NCBI GenBank assembly: GCA_020536535.1
Contig: JAHLWZ010000516.1
Coordinates: 1-28,800 of the forward strand
DNA length: 28,800 nt
Source: Pelomyxa schiedti
Lineage: Eukaryota; Evosea; Pelobiontida; Pelomyxidae
Direction: 5' to 3'
Part shown: positions 1 to 8,233 of the stretch, one piece after another
Layout of the letters: each line of letters begins with the position of its first letter
How positions within the stretch are numbered: the first letter of the stretch is position 1
The notes under the pieces: model-generated
Seen by the model: the letters and a program-made list of their open reading frames with translations, nothing else
What the model was told of the DNA's origin: nothing
The model's database searches: none
Translations under genes and position numbers: made by a program

Positions 1-152
1 GTAGATGTAGCATTAGTGGCATGATCGGTAGCGTGGTTGGCCACCTCGCCACCACGTGTGCTGTTGGTCGTGAATATGGGACCAACACGGCCCCGCCCCC
101 CGTTTCCACGTCTGCCCCGCGCTCCACCACAACAGGCCCTTCCCCGATCCAT
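1..152 (-). CDS. 5' end of an unidentified ORF, truncated by the window edge
   Basis: On the minus strand an ATG at 152 opens a frame that stays open to base 1 (about 50 codons). The N-terminus is rich in Arg and Gly and then becomes Asn/Thr/His-rich. I do not recognise a family. The support is positional: the start lies just downstream of the edge of the dispersed repeat, the same arrangement seen at the thioesterase gene, where a repeat copy ends just before the start codon. A 13-codon upstream ORF (167-208) precedes it. It could be chance open frame in GC-rich DNA. Confidence 0.3.
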   Translation of the reverse strand, partial: MDRGRACCGGARGRRGNGGRGRVGPIFTTNSTRGGEVANHATDHATNATS

Positions 153-166
153 GCCCAGACAACGGA

Positions 167-208
167 TCAAAAAATTTGAAATTGTTTCAAATTTCCTCGT
201 CGTCCCAT
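167..208 (-). promoter_or_regulatory. Upstream ORF with conserved MGRRGN start
   Basis: A 13-codon minus-strand reading frame (MGRRGNLKQFQIF, then TGA) begins in the boundary motif of the left repeat copy and stops 14 bp before the ATG at 152. The thioesterase leader carries a same-length frame starting MGRGN at the same place in its repeat copy. The paired position, length and first residues are what make it worth listing. Translation is unproven. Confidence 0.35.
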
Positions 209-640
209 TATTCCGTTCACCGGGCCCCTGATGGGTTTATTAGGGGCATAATGACCCTGTTTTCCGGAGTTTTCAGGTGCTCGAAAGTTCCCAACAAAAC
301 AACAAATTAATTGAAAGAAAACAAAAACTCCCCCCCCGAAGCACCTTCAAAGAAGATGAAACAAAAAAAGGAAAACACAGAGGAAAAGAAGAAGAAAGGT
401 GACCGAAAGGGAAACCAAGCCGCGACTGCAGTGGGGTTCGGATGAACCGGTTGCAGAAAACCCCCACACAAACTCCTGGAGTGGAACCCGGGTTGCGCCC
501 CTCGCGGTGGTTGGGCTGTGGGCAGATCCATTCACGAAGGGGCTCAGCCCCTCATGGACAGAGAATAGCCAGTCCTCTCAGGCCTCTGGCGGTCACCTGA
601 ACCCCCCCACCCTGTGTCTTCCTCAAGGGGACTATTTTTT
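203..640 (-). repeat. Dispersed repeat, copy 1 (inverted relative to copy 2)
   Basis: Read on the minus strand, this segment is nearly the same as 6919-7350 read on the plus strand. The core at about 281-600 has only scattered substitutions and small indels. The stretch nearest 240-280 is more diverged, and similarity resumes at the boundary motif (gaataatgggac on the repeat strand). Landmarks include a pyrimidine-rich block, ccactccaggagtttgtgtg and a GGGGCTcaGCCCC hairpin near 540-560. I see no coding domain, target-site duplication or long-terminal-repeat hallmark. The minus and plus ORFs within it are shared by copy 2 but resemble no family, so I treat it as non-coding. Confidence 0.85.
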
Positions 641-953
641 AGTGTTTTTTTATTTTGGGTCCTGTCACGCCAGCGTTGCACTTTGTACACTCGAGAAGTG
701 TCGTGCACCAACTTTTTCGAGGACAGACAATTCGGAGTGAACCACTCTGGTATATCGCCGACACTGCTATTTCACTGACCCATCATGCTCAGTTGCAAGA
801 TTTGGCTGATAACAGCTGCACGGAATTAAATACAGTGGGGAGGTCTGGGGACTGATTTGCCTTACAAAGTTTCTCCCTTTTTTGTGGTTCTTGTTGTTGA
901 CTATTTTCACTTGTTGTTATGGTTGGAGGGTAAAATTATCAAGTGGTCACATC
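641..953. other. Intergenic stretch with no recognised gene
   Basis: Between the repeat and the BLOC1S6 3' end there is no frame with family resemblance. The short plus-strand frame at 655-855 has no recognisable domain. It could hold an unrecognised upstream exon of the GH3-like segment or the 3' untranslated region of BLOC1S6. Confidence 0.4.
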
Positions 954-1275
954 TCAAGAGGAACTTGTTGATGTTGTGGAAGGCAGCGGAGACACCACGG
1001 GAGTCATAGATCCCACAGTCACAACACTGCTGGAAGGAGGAGATAGAGTGTGGTGTGAGTGTGACTGCGCCGCCGTGGCCTCGGTGGCATCCACAGCCAT
1101 AAGGCTCCTCTCTTGCTCCAGCTGTTTTCGTATCTTGGATTCCTCCTCGGCTCTGAGCTGAAGCCTGCGCTGCTGAAGCTTCAGGGCACGCTGCTTCACC
1201 CGGTCTGTGCGTTCAGTGACTGTGTACATGTCACGTTTTAGCTGCACCAGCTTCTGTTGGTAGACATATGCGGCG
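954..1275 (-). CDS. BLOC1S6: BLOC-1 subunit 6 (pallidin) homologue, C-terminal exon
   Basis: This minus-strand exon follows a good acceptor (ccaccacag, just above 1275) and runs to a stop at 954. Its first half matches the conserved pallidin C-terminal coiled coil: a Lys-Leu-Val helix, then an E-R/K-T-x-x-(V/L)-K-(Q/K)-RALKLQQ-(R/K)-R block followed by Glu/Arg-rich heptads. Pallidin is a subunit of BLOC-1, which acts in sorting to endosomes and lysosome-related organelles. The last ~40 residues are an Ala/His/Ser/Thr tail not usual for the family. The N-terminal half (about 70 residues) should lie upstream on the minus strand, but I find no convincing exon, and the same DNA carries a GH3-like frame on the plus strand. 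The gene is therefore partial, either through an undetected exon or true truncation. Confidence 0.65.
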
Positions 1276-1282
1276 CTGAACT

Positions 1283-1606
1283 GTGGTGGTTAGTTGTAGA
1301 GGTGGGACAAAGAGAGAATTTTGCGTGAAGCTAAAGTTATTGTTTGCAATTTTGTCTGGAATACTTCTCAATGCCGTCATAGCGTCTGCTGATGTTCTGA
1401 CGGCAAGGAAACATGCAGAAATTGCAACCGGTGTTGCTGCTGAGAGCTTCGTACTTCTTAAGAACGCGAATATCATTCTCCCACCGAAATGCTACACCAA
1501 ACACTCTCTGATCGTTTGTGGTCAACAAAAGACCTTTTCCAAGAACAGGAGGAAAGTCGGAAGTTCCATGGTTGGAAGTTCGGGTTGTCATACACAAATC
1601 TGTTAA
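1283..1606 (+). CDS. GH3 beta-glucosidase-like segment (fragment or exon)
   Basis: This plus frame contains ARKHAEIATGVAAESFVLLKN followed by a Leu/Pro step and, further on, GQQ...VGSS. That is the pattern at the junction of the two domains of family 3 glycoside hydrolases (A-x-x-A-A-x-E-S-x-V-L-L-K-N, then LP, then IGP...GSG). No ATG opens the frame and no catalytic upstream domain (about 300 residues) is visible, so it cannot be a full enzyme. Options are a decayed GH3 remnant, an exon of a larger gene, or the ectodomain exon of the receptor that follows. In the last case the hydrophobic run before ASAD would be a signal peptide, and splicing from near 1520 or 1585 into 1614 keeps frame. 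I cannot decide between these. Confidence 0.4.
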   Translation: MVVSCRGGTKREFCVKLKLLFAILSGILLNAVIASADVLTARKHAEIATGVAAESFVLLKNANIILPPKCYTKHSLIVCGQQKTFSKNRRKVGSSMVGSSGCHTQIC

Positions 1607-1615
1607 TCAACAGCC

Positions 1616-2960
1616 ATGAACATTTCGGCCAGTAGCTCGTCACGTCAACCGCTCACGATTTATCAAATCGACTACATCATTGGATTATCCACTGCTCCGA
1701 TTAACATATTCACAGGTTTGCGTGTCTGTGCAGTTGAGGGGGTATTTTTTTTTTTTTGTTTACAACTGATGACTTTGTTGTTTCATTGTATTTGGCTTTG
1801 TGACTAAGTATGGAGTTCCGCACAGTTGGGATTCTTGTATACACATATTTCTCAGTGGTGTCACGGGGGTTCACCACAAGGATTCCATTGTATCTTGCTA
1901 CAGGGGGAATAGTGAGAGCCCTCAGCCTTATGTCTTGGTTCTCAGCCCTTATTAGAAGGCTTTTCTCTGGGATTGACACTCTGACGGATCCCCTGTGTTG
2001 GACTGTTGGTATTCTCTCTTTTTTTTTTGAAAAGGCCAAGTTTTAACCCGGCTTGACAGAGATTACACAGTTTTGGTCTATAATGACCTGCAGGCATTAA
2101 TCCAATACTTGTTGTGAGGCTCTGAATTGACTTCGTTTTTCTTTCTATATAATTCAGCTGGTGGTTTGTTGGAATGTCACTATTCCTGGTTCTAACAGTG
2201 TACCCGCGGTGGATTCTGGGGCAAAATATATTTTTCACTGAGGGGTCATTCTTTGTTGCATGCTCTGTTGTCCCATTCCCTCTGGCTGTGGTTATAGCTG
2301 TGATCAAGTACTACGCATTTGAACGAGATGGCAACATTTGGAGCTGGTATGCCCTGTGATCGGTTTGTTTTTTATCATGACAATATTATATATAATGATA
2401 TGATTTTTATGTACTTTGTCTCCCACTACCGAATTTCTGTTCCTATGTCTGAGCTATAACGCCAAATCAAATACAGGTGTGAGAGATTTTCAAGGTTTGA
2501 GATGGTGGCACTGTCTCTTCCTGTACCTCTAGGAATCGGTCTGTTACTAGCTGCCTGTATTAAGATATTCACCATCAAGAATTATCGGCTCTCAAATCAG
2601 CCTGATAACAAAAAGCAATTGCTGAAAGCTCAAATGAAACTGTTCAGGCAACTCGCTGCATTTCCCATTGCGTATGCCATGCTGTTGACCATTCAGCTGA
2701 TTTGGGGCTACAATCAAGCATTCAATTCCACCACCACAACAGCATCACCATATCTATTTGGTGTTGACATTGTTCTCATAACTCTAGCACCCCTTGTCAT
2801 TTCCATTCTGTATGCAATGACATATCGCCACAGAGTCAAGGACACGACAATGGCCATAATGCAGAAAATAGGTGGTTGTTTGAAAAAACGACACACCAAT
2901 GAGACAGAATTATCTACCAGTGTGAAGTCTTATGAGATCAGCACTGAAACACAAGAATAG
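1616..2960 (+). CDS. Seven-transmembrane receptor, cAMP-receptor/frizzled-like
   Basis: Four exons can be joined in frame: 1616-1713, about 1828-1998, about 2092-2116 and 2157-2346, then 2476-2960. They encode seven hydrophobic helices: the first spans the 1713/1828 junction, then IPLYLATGGIVRALSLMSW, an LIQYLLFWWFVG helix with its preceding Cys, then two helices on either side of the 2347-2475 intron, then LAAFPIAYAMLLTIQLIWGY and LFGVDIVLITLAPLVISILY. The conserved Cys before TM3, the Trp-Trp pair in TM3 and the basic third loop fit the slime-mould cAMP-receptor/frizzled-like class. The cytoplasmic tail is Ser/Thr-rich. It probably signals at the plasma membrane through G proteins; the ligand is unknown. 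The start is uncertain because upstream exons with a signal peptide may exist. Its stop is 78 bp from the stop of the Nudix gene. Confidence 0.7.
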
Positions 2961-3038
2961 GAGTACAAAACGTAAAAAAAACCAATGTAAAGCAATATTT
3001 TAAATGCTACTTATAAAAGTTTTACAAAAAAACTATGG

Positions 3039-3976
3039 TTACTGCTTTGTCAACCAAATTCCTATTGCCAATCTTCCACCTGAAAAACCGAAACGGAATA
3101 AATTAAAAAGAAAAACAAGAAGGAACCAAACCTGTTGTGAAAACCTCATTGTGGAAGTACCCATCTGTTTGAAGCTGAGGCTGCAACACTTTGAGAGGTA
3201 CACTTGAAGCAGTCCCATCTAGTGAAAAGGCAGAGAATGATTGTTCGCCAGTGAAGGAATCGTCAATTGCTCTCTTCTCAGTCGTTAGTGTCCGCATTCA
3301 AAGGGAATTGCTTACTTTTAGTTCTTCCACTGTCAACCATGCCGCACTGTCTACCTCACCCACAGAAAACTTGAGGGGTTGTTCTCCTATTTACAATTAA
3401 GTTGGATGGCTAGGCACAGAATATAAGCGACCTTCTATTTCTGCAGAAAAGTAGAATACAATATGATGTGCTTTGGGAGCGCCTTCAATAATTTTTGGTG
3501 GGTAAACAGATTCATAGAGGCAAAGTGGAGTAATTGACGAGGGTGTCAAAGTAAGGCCAGTCTCTACAATGGAATTAATTCCCTGAAAAAAGGGGGAGGA
3601 GTCGCCTTCAAAAGTTTCACGTGCAACGGCAGTTTCCAAGGTCTCTCCATTATCTATTGTGAGTTAGTGTGAAAACGGAGCATGCAAAGCCTACAACCTA
3701 CATGCCCACCAGGTAGTACCCAACACCCAGGAAAAATCCTCATAGTACCTTTTTTTAGATTTGTGTAAGTAAAAAAATTAAAAAAACAAAAAAATAATAG
3801 CTGAACAAAATAAACCCAAACATCCAATAGGCTTAAAAATAAAACACAGTTACGAAACTCAGTCGGCGAGTGATTAGGACCTGCTGGCCATGTGTAGGAT
3901 GTTTCCGTATAATTATGACTGACACGGCTATACCAACATAAGGAGGTGTGTGCATAGATGCCTCCAATTCTTCCAT
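3039..3976 (-). CDS. NUDT17: Nudix hydrolase, NUDT17-like
   Basis: Seven exons join in frame on the minus strand: 3859-3976, 3698-3748, 3606-3653, 3432-3563, 3316-3386, 3132-3276 and 3039-3079, giving about 200 residues. The order is a beta strand ending VLITRR, then STMRIFPGCWVLPGGHV and a complete Nudix box (G-HVDNG-E-TLETAVA-RE-TF-EE-TG-L, about residues 54-76) holding the catalytic glutamates. ESVYPP, a Pro-Lys-Ala-His-His-Ile-Val segment and a later AAWLTVEEL follow. ESVYPP and HHIV are hallmarks of the NUDT17 group, which hydrolyses nucleoside diphosphates linked to another moiety; the substrate is not known. The third intron (3564-3605) cuts the Nudix box between the two Glu codons and begins with GC rather than GT. 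The length is shorter than the human protein. Confidence 0.82.
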
Positions 3977-4418
3977 TGGGCATCGCGGTGCGTGAATAAA
4001 TGGGATGTCTCGTGCTCTGTAATAATTACGAAAAGATAAGATGCGCTAAGCTTTTTCTTGCGTGTTGTTACACGATAGAAAGAGAGAAAGAAAGCACGAC
4101 GCACGGGTGTGGGCCAGTGCCTTTGGGTGCAATCCTAAGGCAGTCGCTGTCGAACCCCCAGGAACACATCGTGTCATCTGCACCAAGCACCTTCCTTACC
4201 AGGCAAGCATCCCCCTCGTGCCCCTCCCTCGGTCGTAGGTCCAGCGCCACCCTCGTGCTGTTGCGCAACAACATCTGATGACCTCAATGAAACGAAAGGT
4301 TGGTTTTCTAGGAAATGTGACTTGAAATCAGCGAAGGTTCAGCAAATGTGTCACGGCCATGAAATAATTCAGAGTTGTTTGTAACACACATGCACGATAC
4401 TTGACAAAGTAGGGTGCC
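3977..4418. other. Intergenic: 5' flank of the Nudix gene
   Basis: This holds the 5' flank of the Nudix gene and the 3' flank of the next minus-strand gene. Minus frame 4068-4274 and plus frame 4000-4278 overlap each other and show no family pattern. I see no RNA gene or long repeat. Confidence 0.4.
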
Positions 4419-5110
4419 TCAACTTTTGTGTGGTGTGAACTTGGCTAAGTCGTACAGCATTTTGTTATTAATATCGGCCAGCTCTTGTATCAGTTTGTTG
4501 AGCGCGTCTACGTTGCTGTGCACTGACTCTGTGAAACTGGGGATGACTGTTAAAGTTGCTACTGATGGCAATCAACCTTTGCATCGTCACGGCATCAGAG
4601 TTCTTTTTTGGCACTGTATTTGGCACCGCAGCTCTGGGATTTGTCTCACCTAGATTAAGCGTCTATAACGTGTGTTACTATCTGAGACCATACCTTTTGG
4701 AGTGTCACACTTTAGTTCAACCATCATGGTGGGGAGCTTTGGGCCCATGGATACCGAGCGCTTATTTGCCTTTGTGTGGTCTCCAGTGTCCAAAGATGCC
4801 GATCTGGAGTGATTGACACAAGAACGAACCACTGTGGATCTCCCGCGGCCTGGATTCCTTGCTCCCTGAGCCAGCCGCGAGATCTTGACAGATGATGGAC
4901 ATATATACTCGGCATCATGTGGTCGCTTTGCCTCAAGAGATCTTTCTGTGTGTACCTCTTGCATCTTGACAGAGATCTTTCCCTTCTTTTTTTCTTTTGT
5001 TCAATGAATACCACAACAGGGGAAGTGTGCCCCATAAATACAAAGTGCCAGGTAACTCGTGCCATGCCAATCACGTAGATAGAAGAACTTAATTTTGGTG
5101 GCGGGCCCAT
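4419..5110 (-). CDS. Unrecognised basic protein with a short C-terminal coiled coil
   Basis: Minus-strand exons join in frame: a main exon at about 4691-4990 (basic, rich in Arg, Ser, Thr), a middle exon at about 4590-4647 and a last exon ending at stop 4419. The last exon encodes a helix of heptad character (FTESVHSNVDALNKLIQEL and on to KML..L). The two downstream introns have gt...ag ends and matching phase. The start is either ATG 5065, with an in-frame 75-bp intron giving a ~160-residue protein, or ATG 5110. I do not recognise the family. The size, basic linker and terminal coil resemble small adaptor or scaffold proteins of the BORC/BLOC type, but no diagnostic motif supports that. Confidence 0.5.
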
Positions 5111-5377
5111 AATTCAGCGCACGCGGAAAATCCATTTATTAACTGAGCAGAGTGGGGTCTTGTTTTCGTCCTCTGGGGGGTGGCAATGGTGCTCCAATGT
5201 GAACGCGGTTCATCGAAATAACTATCATGCAGAGATAATACCCTCATCAATCCATCGTTGGTGCGCCTCGCCTATCACGCGAGGTTGCACCCGCCTTTCC
5301 TACCCGGAAGCAGACTGGGCCAGGAGAGGTAAACCCCGCGTTACTCCACTCACCAACTCCTCAAGGATTTACTTTTT

Positions 5378-5410
<33 letters not shown>

Positions 5411-5535
5411 TGAGTTGGAAACTTGAAAACACACAGGTCAGTTGCTCTCTCTTCTCTATCCATAACTCCTTATTCTTTTGTTTTTTTTTTGTTTACAAAA
5501 CGCAAAAAGGGAAGAAGCACAGGTTCCTGTAGTAA
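5111..5535. other. Intergenic stretch with a long T tract
   Basis: Between the unrecognised gene and the gankyrin stop lies 425 bp without a supported gene. It contains an uninterrupted run of about 30 T (5380-5409) and further T runs near 5479-5490. The plus frame at 5160-5426 runs into the T tract and has no family likeness. Confidence 0.45.
5380..5409. repeat. Poly-T tract, about 30 bases
   Basis: The plus strand shows an uninterrupted homopolymer of about 30 T. On the minus strand it is poly-A and lies upstream, in gene direction, of the gankyrin 3' end but outside its coding exons. It could be a retrotransposed poly-A remnant or a nucleosome-excluding tract. Homopolymers of this length are also prone to sequencing error. 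Confidence 0.8.
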
Positions 5536-6619
5536 TCAACTCCTCAGAAGTCGTCTTATCTCGTCGTCAGCCAACATAAGAGGGGTGGTGTTATCAGAAT
5601 CTGGTTCGTTTGGCGAAGCACCAGCAGCCACGAGTCTCATTGCAATGTCCTTGTGTCTCATGGAAACTGCAACGTGAAGGGGTGTCTCGCCGTTCTGATT
5701 CTTGCTATCTACATTAATCCCTATTTGTGTTTTGGTTAATGGTTTGGATTTTGGTTATTGGTTGATTGCTTGGGTTTGAGAGTACTGTGAGGGGAGGGCA
5801 AAGCATACCTCGGCACGAAAGGAGCAAATCCACAACGGCTAAATGACCACTGCTGGAAGCTCTGTGAAGTGAAGTGTTTCCATAACGGTCTCTGATGGAT
5901 GGCTTTGCTCCAGCAGCGAGAAGTTTTTGAACTATCTCTACGTGGCCTGCAAACGAGAGCCTCTTAGTTACATGATTAAACCTTTAGGAAGCCCACCCTT
6001 GCTGCAGGCGTATTGAAGAGCAGTATTTCCTTGGTTGTTTGGAGTGTTTACGCCAATATCCCTGCAAAAAAGGATTAGATAAAACAAGAAGTTTGCAATT
6101 GTATATGCAGCAGTGCTATTCCAAAATTGAGCACAACATACGGCACTCTCAGCAACATCTGCACAATTGGTACGTGCCCGGCACTGCTTGCAGACATAAG
6201 GGGTGTCCAGCCAGCACCGTCGACCGGTTGTGTGTCAGCACCCAGCTCCATCAGTCGCGATGCCATCGCAACATCGCCTCGGGAACAGCCCCAATGAAAT
6301 GCAGTGCGCTTGTCAGAGTCTTTTTTTGTTCGTTAGTTTGTTGGCTTGTTGCATTAGTGTTTGTTTGGAGAGAGGATTATTGTATTATGTTGGAAAGGGC
6401 GTGGGATCGAGCGTCGAAGAAAGAGCTAGTTATGGGACATGGCACAACAAAGCGCGCACCAGGTTGGTCCACAGTGACCTGCCTGGAAGTGATCATGGCA
6501 GAAACTCTCTCCACATTTCCAGATTGGACGGCATCAAAGAATTCCTTGACAACCCCTGACGTGGCATCAGCCCCGCCGAGTAGAGACGCCGTCGACTTCG
6601 TGGATGACGCGGCTGCCAT
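5536..6619 (-). CDS. PSMD10: Gankyrin, 26S proteasome assembly chaperone (PSMD10)
   Basis: Five minus-strand exons join in phase: about 6464-6619, 6155-6318, 6015-6063, 5815-5949 and 5536-5721. After a ~35-residue Ala/Ser-rich N-terminus come six to seven ankyrin repeats. The DSDKRTAFHWGCSRGD, GAGWTPLMSASSAGH, NQGNTALQYACSKGH, RYGNTSLHRASSSGH, NQNGETPLHVAV and NTTPLMLA segments follow the order and spacing of gankyrin, which binds the ATPase Rpt3 during assembly of the 19S particle. The protein ends soon after the last repeat, as in gankyrin (about 230 residues). Introns fall at repeat-like positions, and one donor (gtatgt, just inside 6155) adds a Val-Pro between two repeats. The ATG at 6619 starts the first Ala-rich run. 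Other ankyrin proteins are less likely because of the DxDKRTA.HW signature. Confidence 0.85.
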
Positions 6620-6918
6620 TGTGCTTTGTGATTCTAATCGATAATCCAAGAAAAGGAAATCTCTTGCACTGTTTTCAAGCTGTCATCTCAGGGATATTTC
6701 CTTGGTCTACGAGGATCATCGAAGCCCAAAACCTTGCAACAATGATGCATTTCACTTTGAGTTGAACCTGGCACCCGGCTGTTGCACTCTCCTGGCCTTT
6801 TGGGCCGAGGAATTGGCGAGGCTAGACCAAATACCGCAAGCCAATCACTACCCAAACATCACCACACTTCTTTTTCTGATGTCACAAGGAATTTACCCAA
6901 AGACCGAACAAAAAAAAA
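6620..6918. other. Intergenic: gankyrin 5' flank
   Basis: This 299-bp stretch lies between the gankyrin start and the second repeat copy. The plus frames within it run on into the repeat and show no family pattern. It presumably holds the gankyrin promoter, but I recognise no specific element. Confidence 0.4.
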
Positions 6919-7350
6919 AGTCCCCTTCTGGAATACACAGGACCAGGGGGGTAAGTCACCGTCAGAGGCCTGAGAGGACTGGCTATTCTCTTTCCCCAGA
7001 GGAGTTTATCCCTCCGAAAATGGATCTGCCCACAGCCCACCCACCGCGAGGGGCGCCACCCGGTTTCCACTCCAGAAGTTTGTGTGGGGGTTTTCTGCAA
7101 CCGATTCATCCGAACCCCGCTGCAGTCGCGGCTTGGTTTCCCTTTCGGTCACCTTTCTTCTTCTTTTCCTCTGTGTTTTCCTTTTTTTGTTTCATCTTCT
7201 TTGGAGGTGCTGAGGGGGGGGAGTTTTTGTTTCATTCAATTAATTTTTTTTGTTGGGAACTTTCGAGCACCTTACAACTCCCAGAAATCTTCCTCTGCAG
7301 TGACTAATAAACCCATCCCCGGCCCGGTAAACCGAATAATGGGACAAGGC
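6919..7350 (+). repeat. Dispersed repeat, copy 2
   Basis: This is the plus-strand counterpart of 203-640. Aligned blocks include the aggcctgagaggactggc segment near 6975, the ccactccagaagtttgtgtg segment near 7065-7085, a pyrimidine-rich tract (about 7135-7200) and the gttgggaactttcgagcacc block near 7255, ending at gaataatgggac near 7334-7345. The two copies face each other in opposite orientation 6.3 kb apart, with five to six ordinary genes between. That argues for separate insertions rather than ends of one element. The hairpin of copy 1 is degenerate here. Confidence 0.85.
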
Positions 7351-7677
7351 AACACAATTTGTTACCCTTATCTGTACCTGGGGCGTTGTGGGCGAACCAA
7401 TACCTGCGGCACCCACGTGGGCATGTTTGCATGTGGTCTTGTTTCGACCCCCTTGGGGCTGGGTCTGCCCAAGTGTGCGTGTTGTGTCATCGGCCTGAAA
7501 CTCCGCGTTTGGGGCTTTGCTTTTCCACCACCAAGGTGGTTCGGGTGCGTTGTGTGGCCTCTGCAACCACGCTCCATTCCAGGCAGCCACAACAGAGTGA
7601 GAATGGCCCCAGCAAAGCCATCACATCCCAATACACAACCTGTGCAGCTTTTGCCCGGCGGACGGTTTCGTTGCTGA
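7339..7677 (+). CDS. Possible small ORF opened by the repeat boundary (MGQGN start)
   Basis: The ATG within the boundary motif of repeat copy 2 opens a 112-codon plus frame. It begins like the 13-codon upstream ORFs of the other two copies but without an early stop. The product is rich in Gly, Cys, Pro and Arg and matches nothing I know. It overlaps the minus-strand membrane-protein frame, so at most one is likely to be real. Confidence 0.2.
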   Translation: MGQGNTICYPYLYLGRCGRTNTCGTHVGMFACGLVSTPLGLGLPKCACCVIGLKLRVWGFAFPPPRWFGCVVWPLQPRSIPGSHNRVRMAPAKPSHPNTQPVQLLPGGRFRC

Positions 7678-7831
7678 GTGTTGGTGCATTTGCCCCAGGG
7701 TTATGCAACTGTCTCAGCATGGGCCACACGCAGATAATCACAGGCAGGTTCCCAGTGCAGAAAGCCAAAGCCCACAGTATGTATGTAAGTATGGGCGGCA
7801 AGCCTGCAGCTTCTTCTTTCTTTCCATCCAT
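7487..7831 (-). CDS. Possible small membrane protein, unrecognised
   Basis: From ATG 7831 the minus frame encodes about 114 residues. A short charged N-terminus precedes a strong hydrophobic segment (LPPILTYILWALAFCTG, then NLPVIICVWPM). A soluble linker follows, then a second, weaker hydrophobic stretch (VMALLGPFSLCCGC), ending in a basic tail. This looks like a one- or two-pass membrane protein. No family is recognised and it may be spliced further downstream. The start codon directly abuts the 24-bp inverted repeat. A competing plus frame covers the same DNA. Confidence 0.35.
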   Translation of the reverse strand: MDGKKEEAAGLPPILTYILWALAFCTGNLPVIICVWPMLRQLHNPGANAPTLSNETVRRAKAAQVVYWDVMALLGPFSLCCGCLEWSVVAEATQRTRTTLVVEKQSPKRGVSGR

Positions 7832-7952
7832 GAGTAAATAATTCAATTTTCTGGTACAGATTTGACAGTTCCCCTTTAAAAAAAAATTCGAAAATAAATC
7901 AGTTTTAATTTTTTTTCCCCCCGTTGTAACCAGAAAATTGAATTATTTACTC
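7832..7952. repeat. Perfect 24-bp inverted repeat (foldback)
   Basis: The arm at 7832-7855 (gagtaaataattcaattttc then tggt) is the exact reverse complement of 7929-7952. A 73-bp AT-rich spacer separates them, holding A and T runs. A further three bases pair inside with a one-base bulge. The RNA or single strand would form a 24-27 bp stem. It could be a miniature inverted-repeat element, a cruciform site, or a hairpin in the 5' leader of the small membrane ORF, whose ATG touches its left edge. Confidence 0.85.
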
Positions 7953-8233
7953 AATTGTTCCTCCCGTTGGTTCTCGCTGTAGCTTTAGAACTGCTATTCT
8001 AACCGACAGATACTCGTATCTGCTAAACAGAAACTCAAACGAGAGATGTACACTCTCAAATGTCCTGGGACAATTGCCAGCACAATATACTGCGTGTTCT
8101 GGGTCACTGTCTCAGATTGAGGATTATGAATCATTAACATCTCTTCAGTTGCGCTCAATCTCATCGCTTTCGTGACAGGTGAGGAGGTGAGGTGGTGATT
8201 GGCCTTGGTCTCACAATATCTGCTACGACACAG
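7953..8233. other. Intergenic: TMEM147 5' flank
   Basis: Nothing coding is supported here. The minus frame at 7994-8248 overlaps the TMEM147 start and has no family pattern. The stretch should hold the TMEM147 promoter. Confidence 0.4.

Noticed and set aside
273-535. Minus-strand frames in repeat copy 1 that also occur in copy 2
   Set aside because: Conserved peptide similarity follows from DNA identity of the repeat. The Phe/Ser-rich product mirrors the pyrimidine tract and substitutions do not favour synonymous sites.
203-7350. One large transposon bounded by the inverted repeats
   Set aside because: The interior holds ordinary housekeeping genes and no transposase or polymerase; a third copy stands alone at a gene start.
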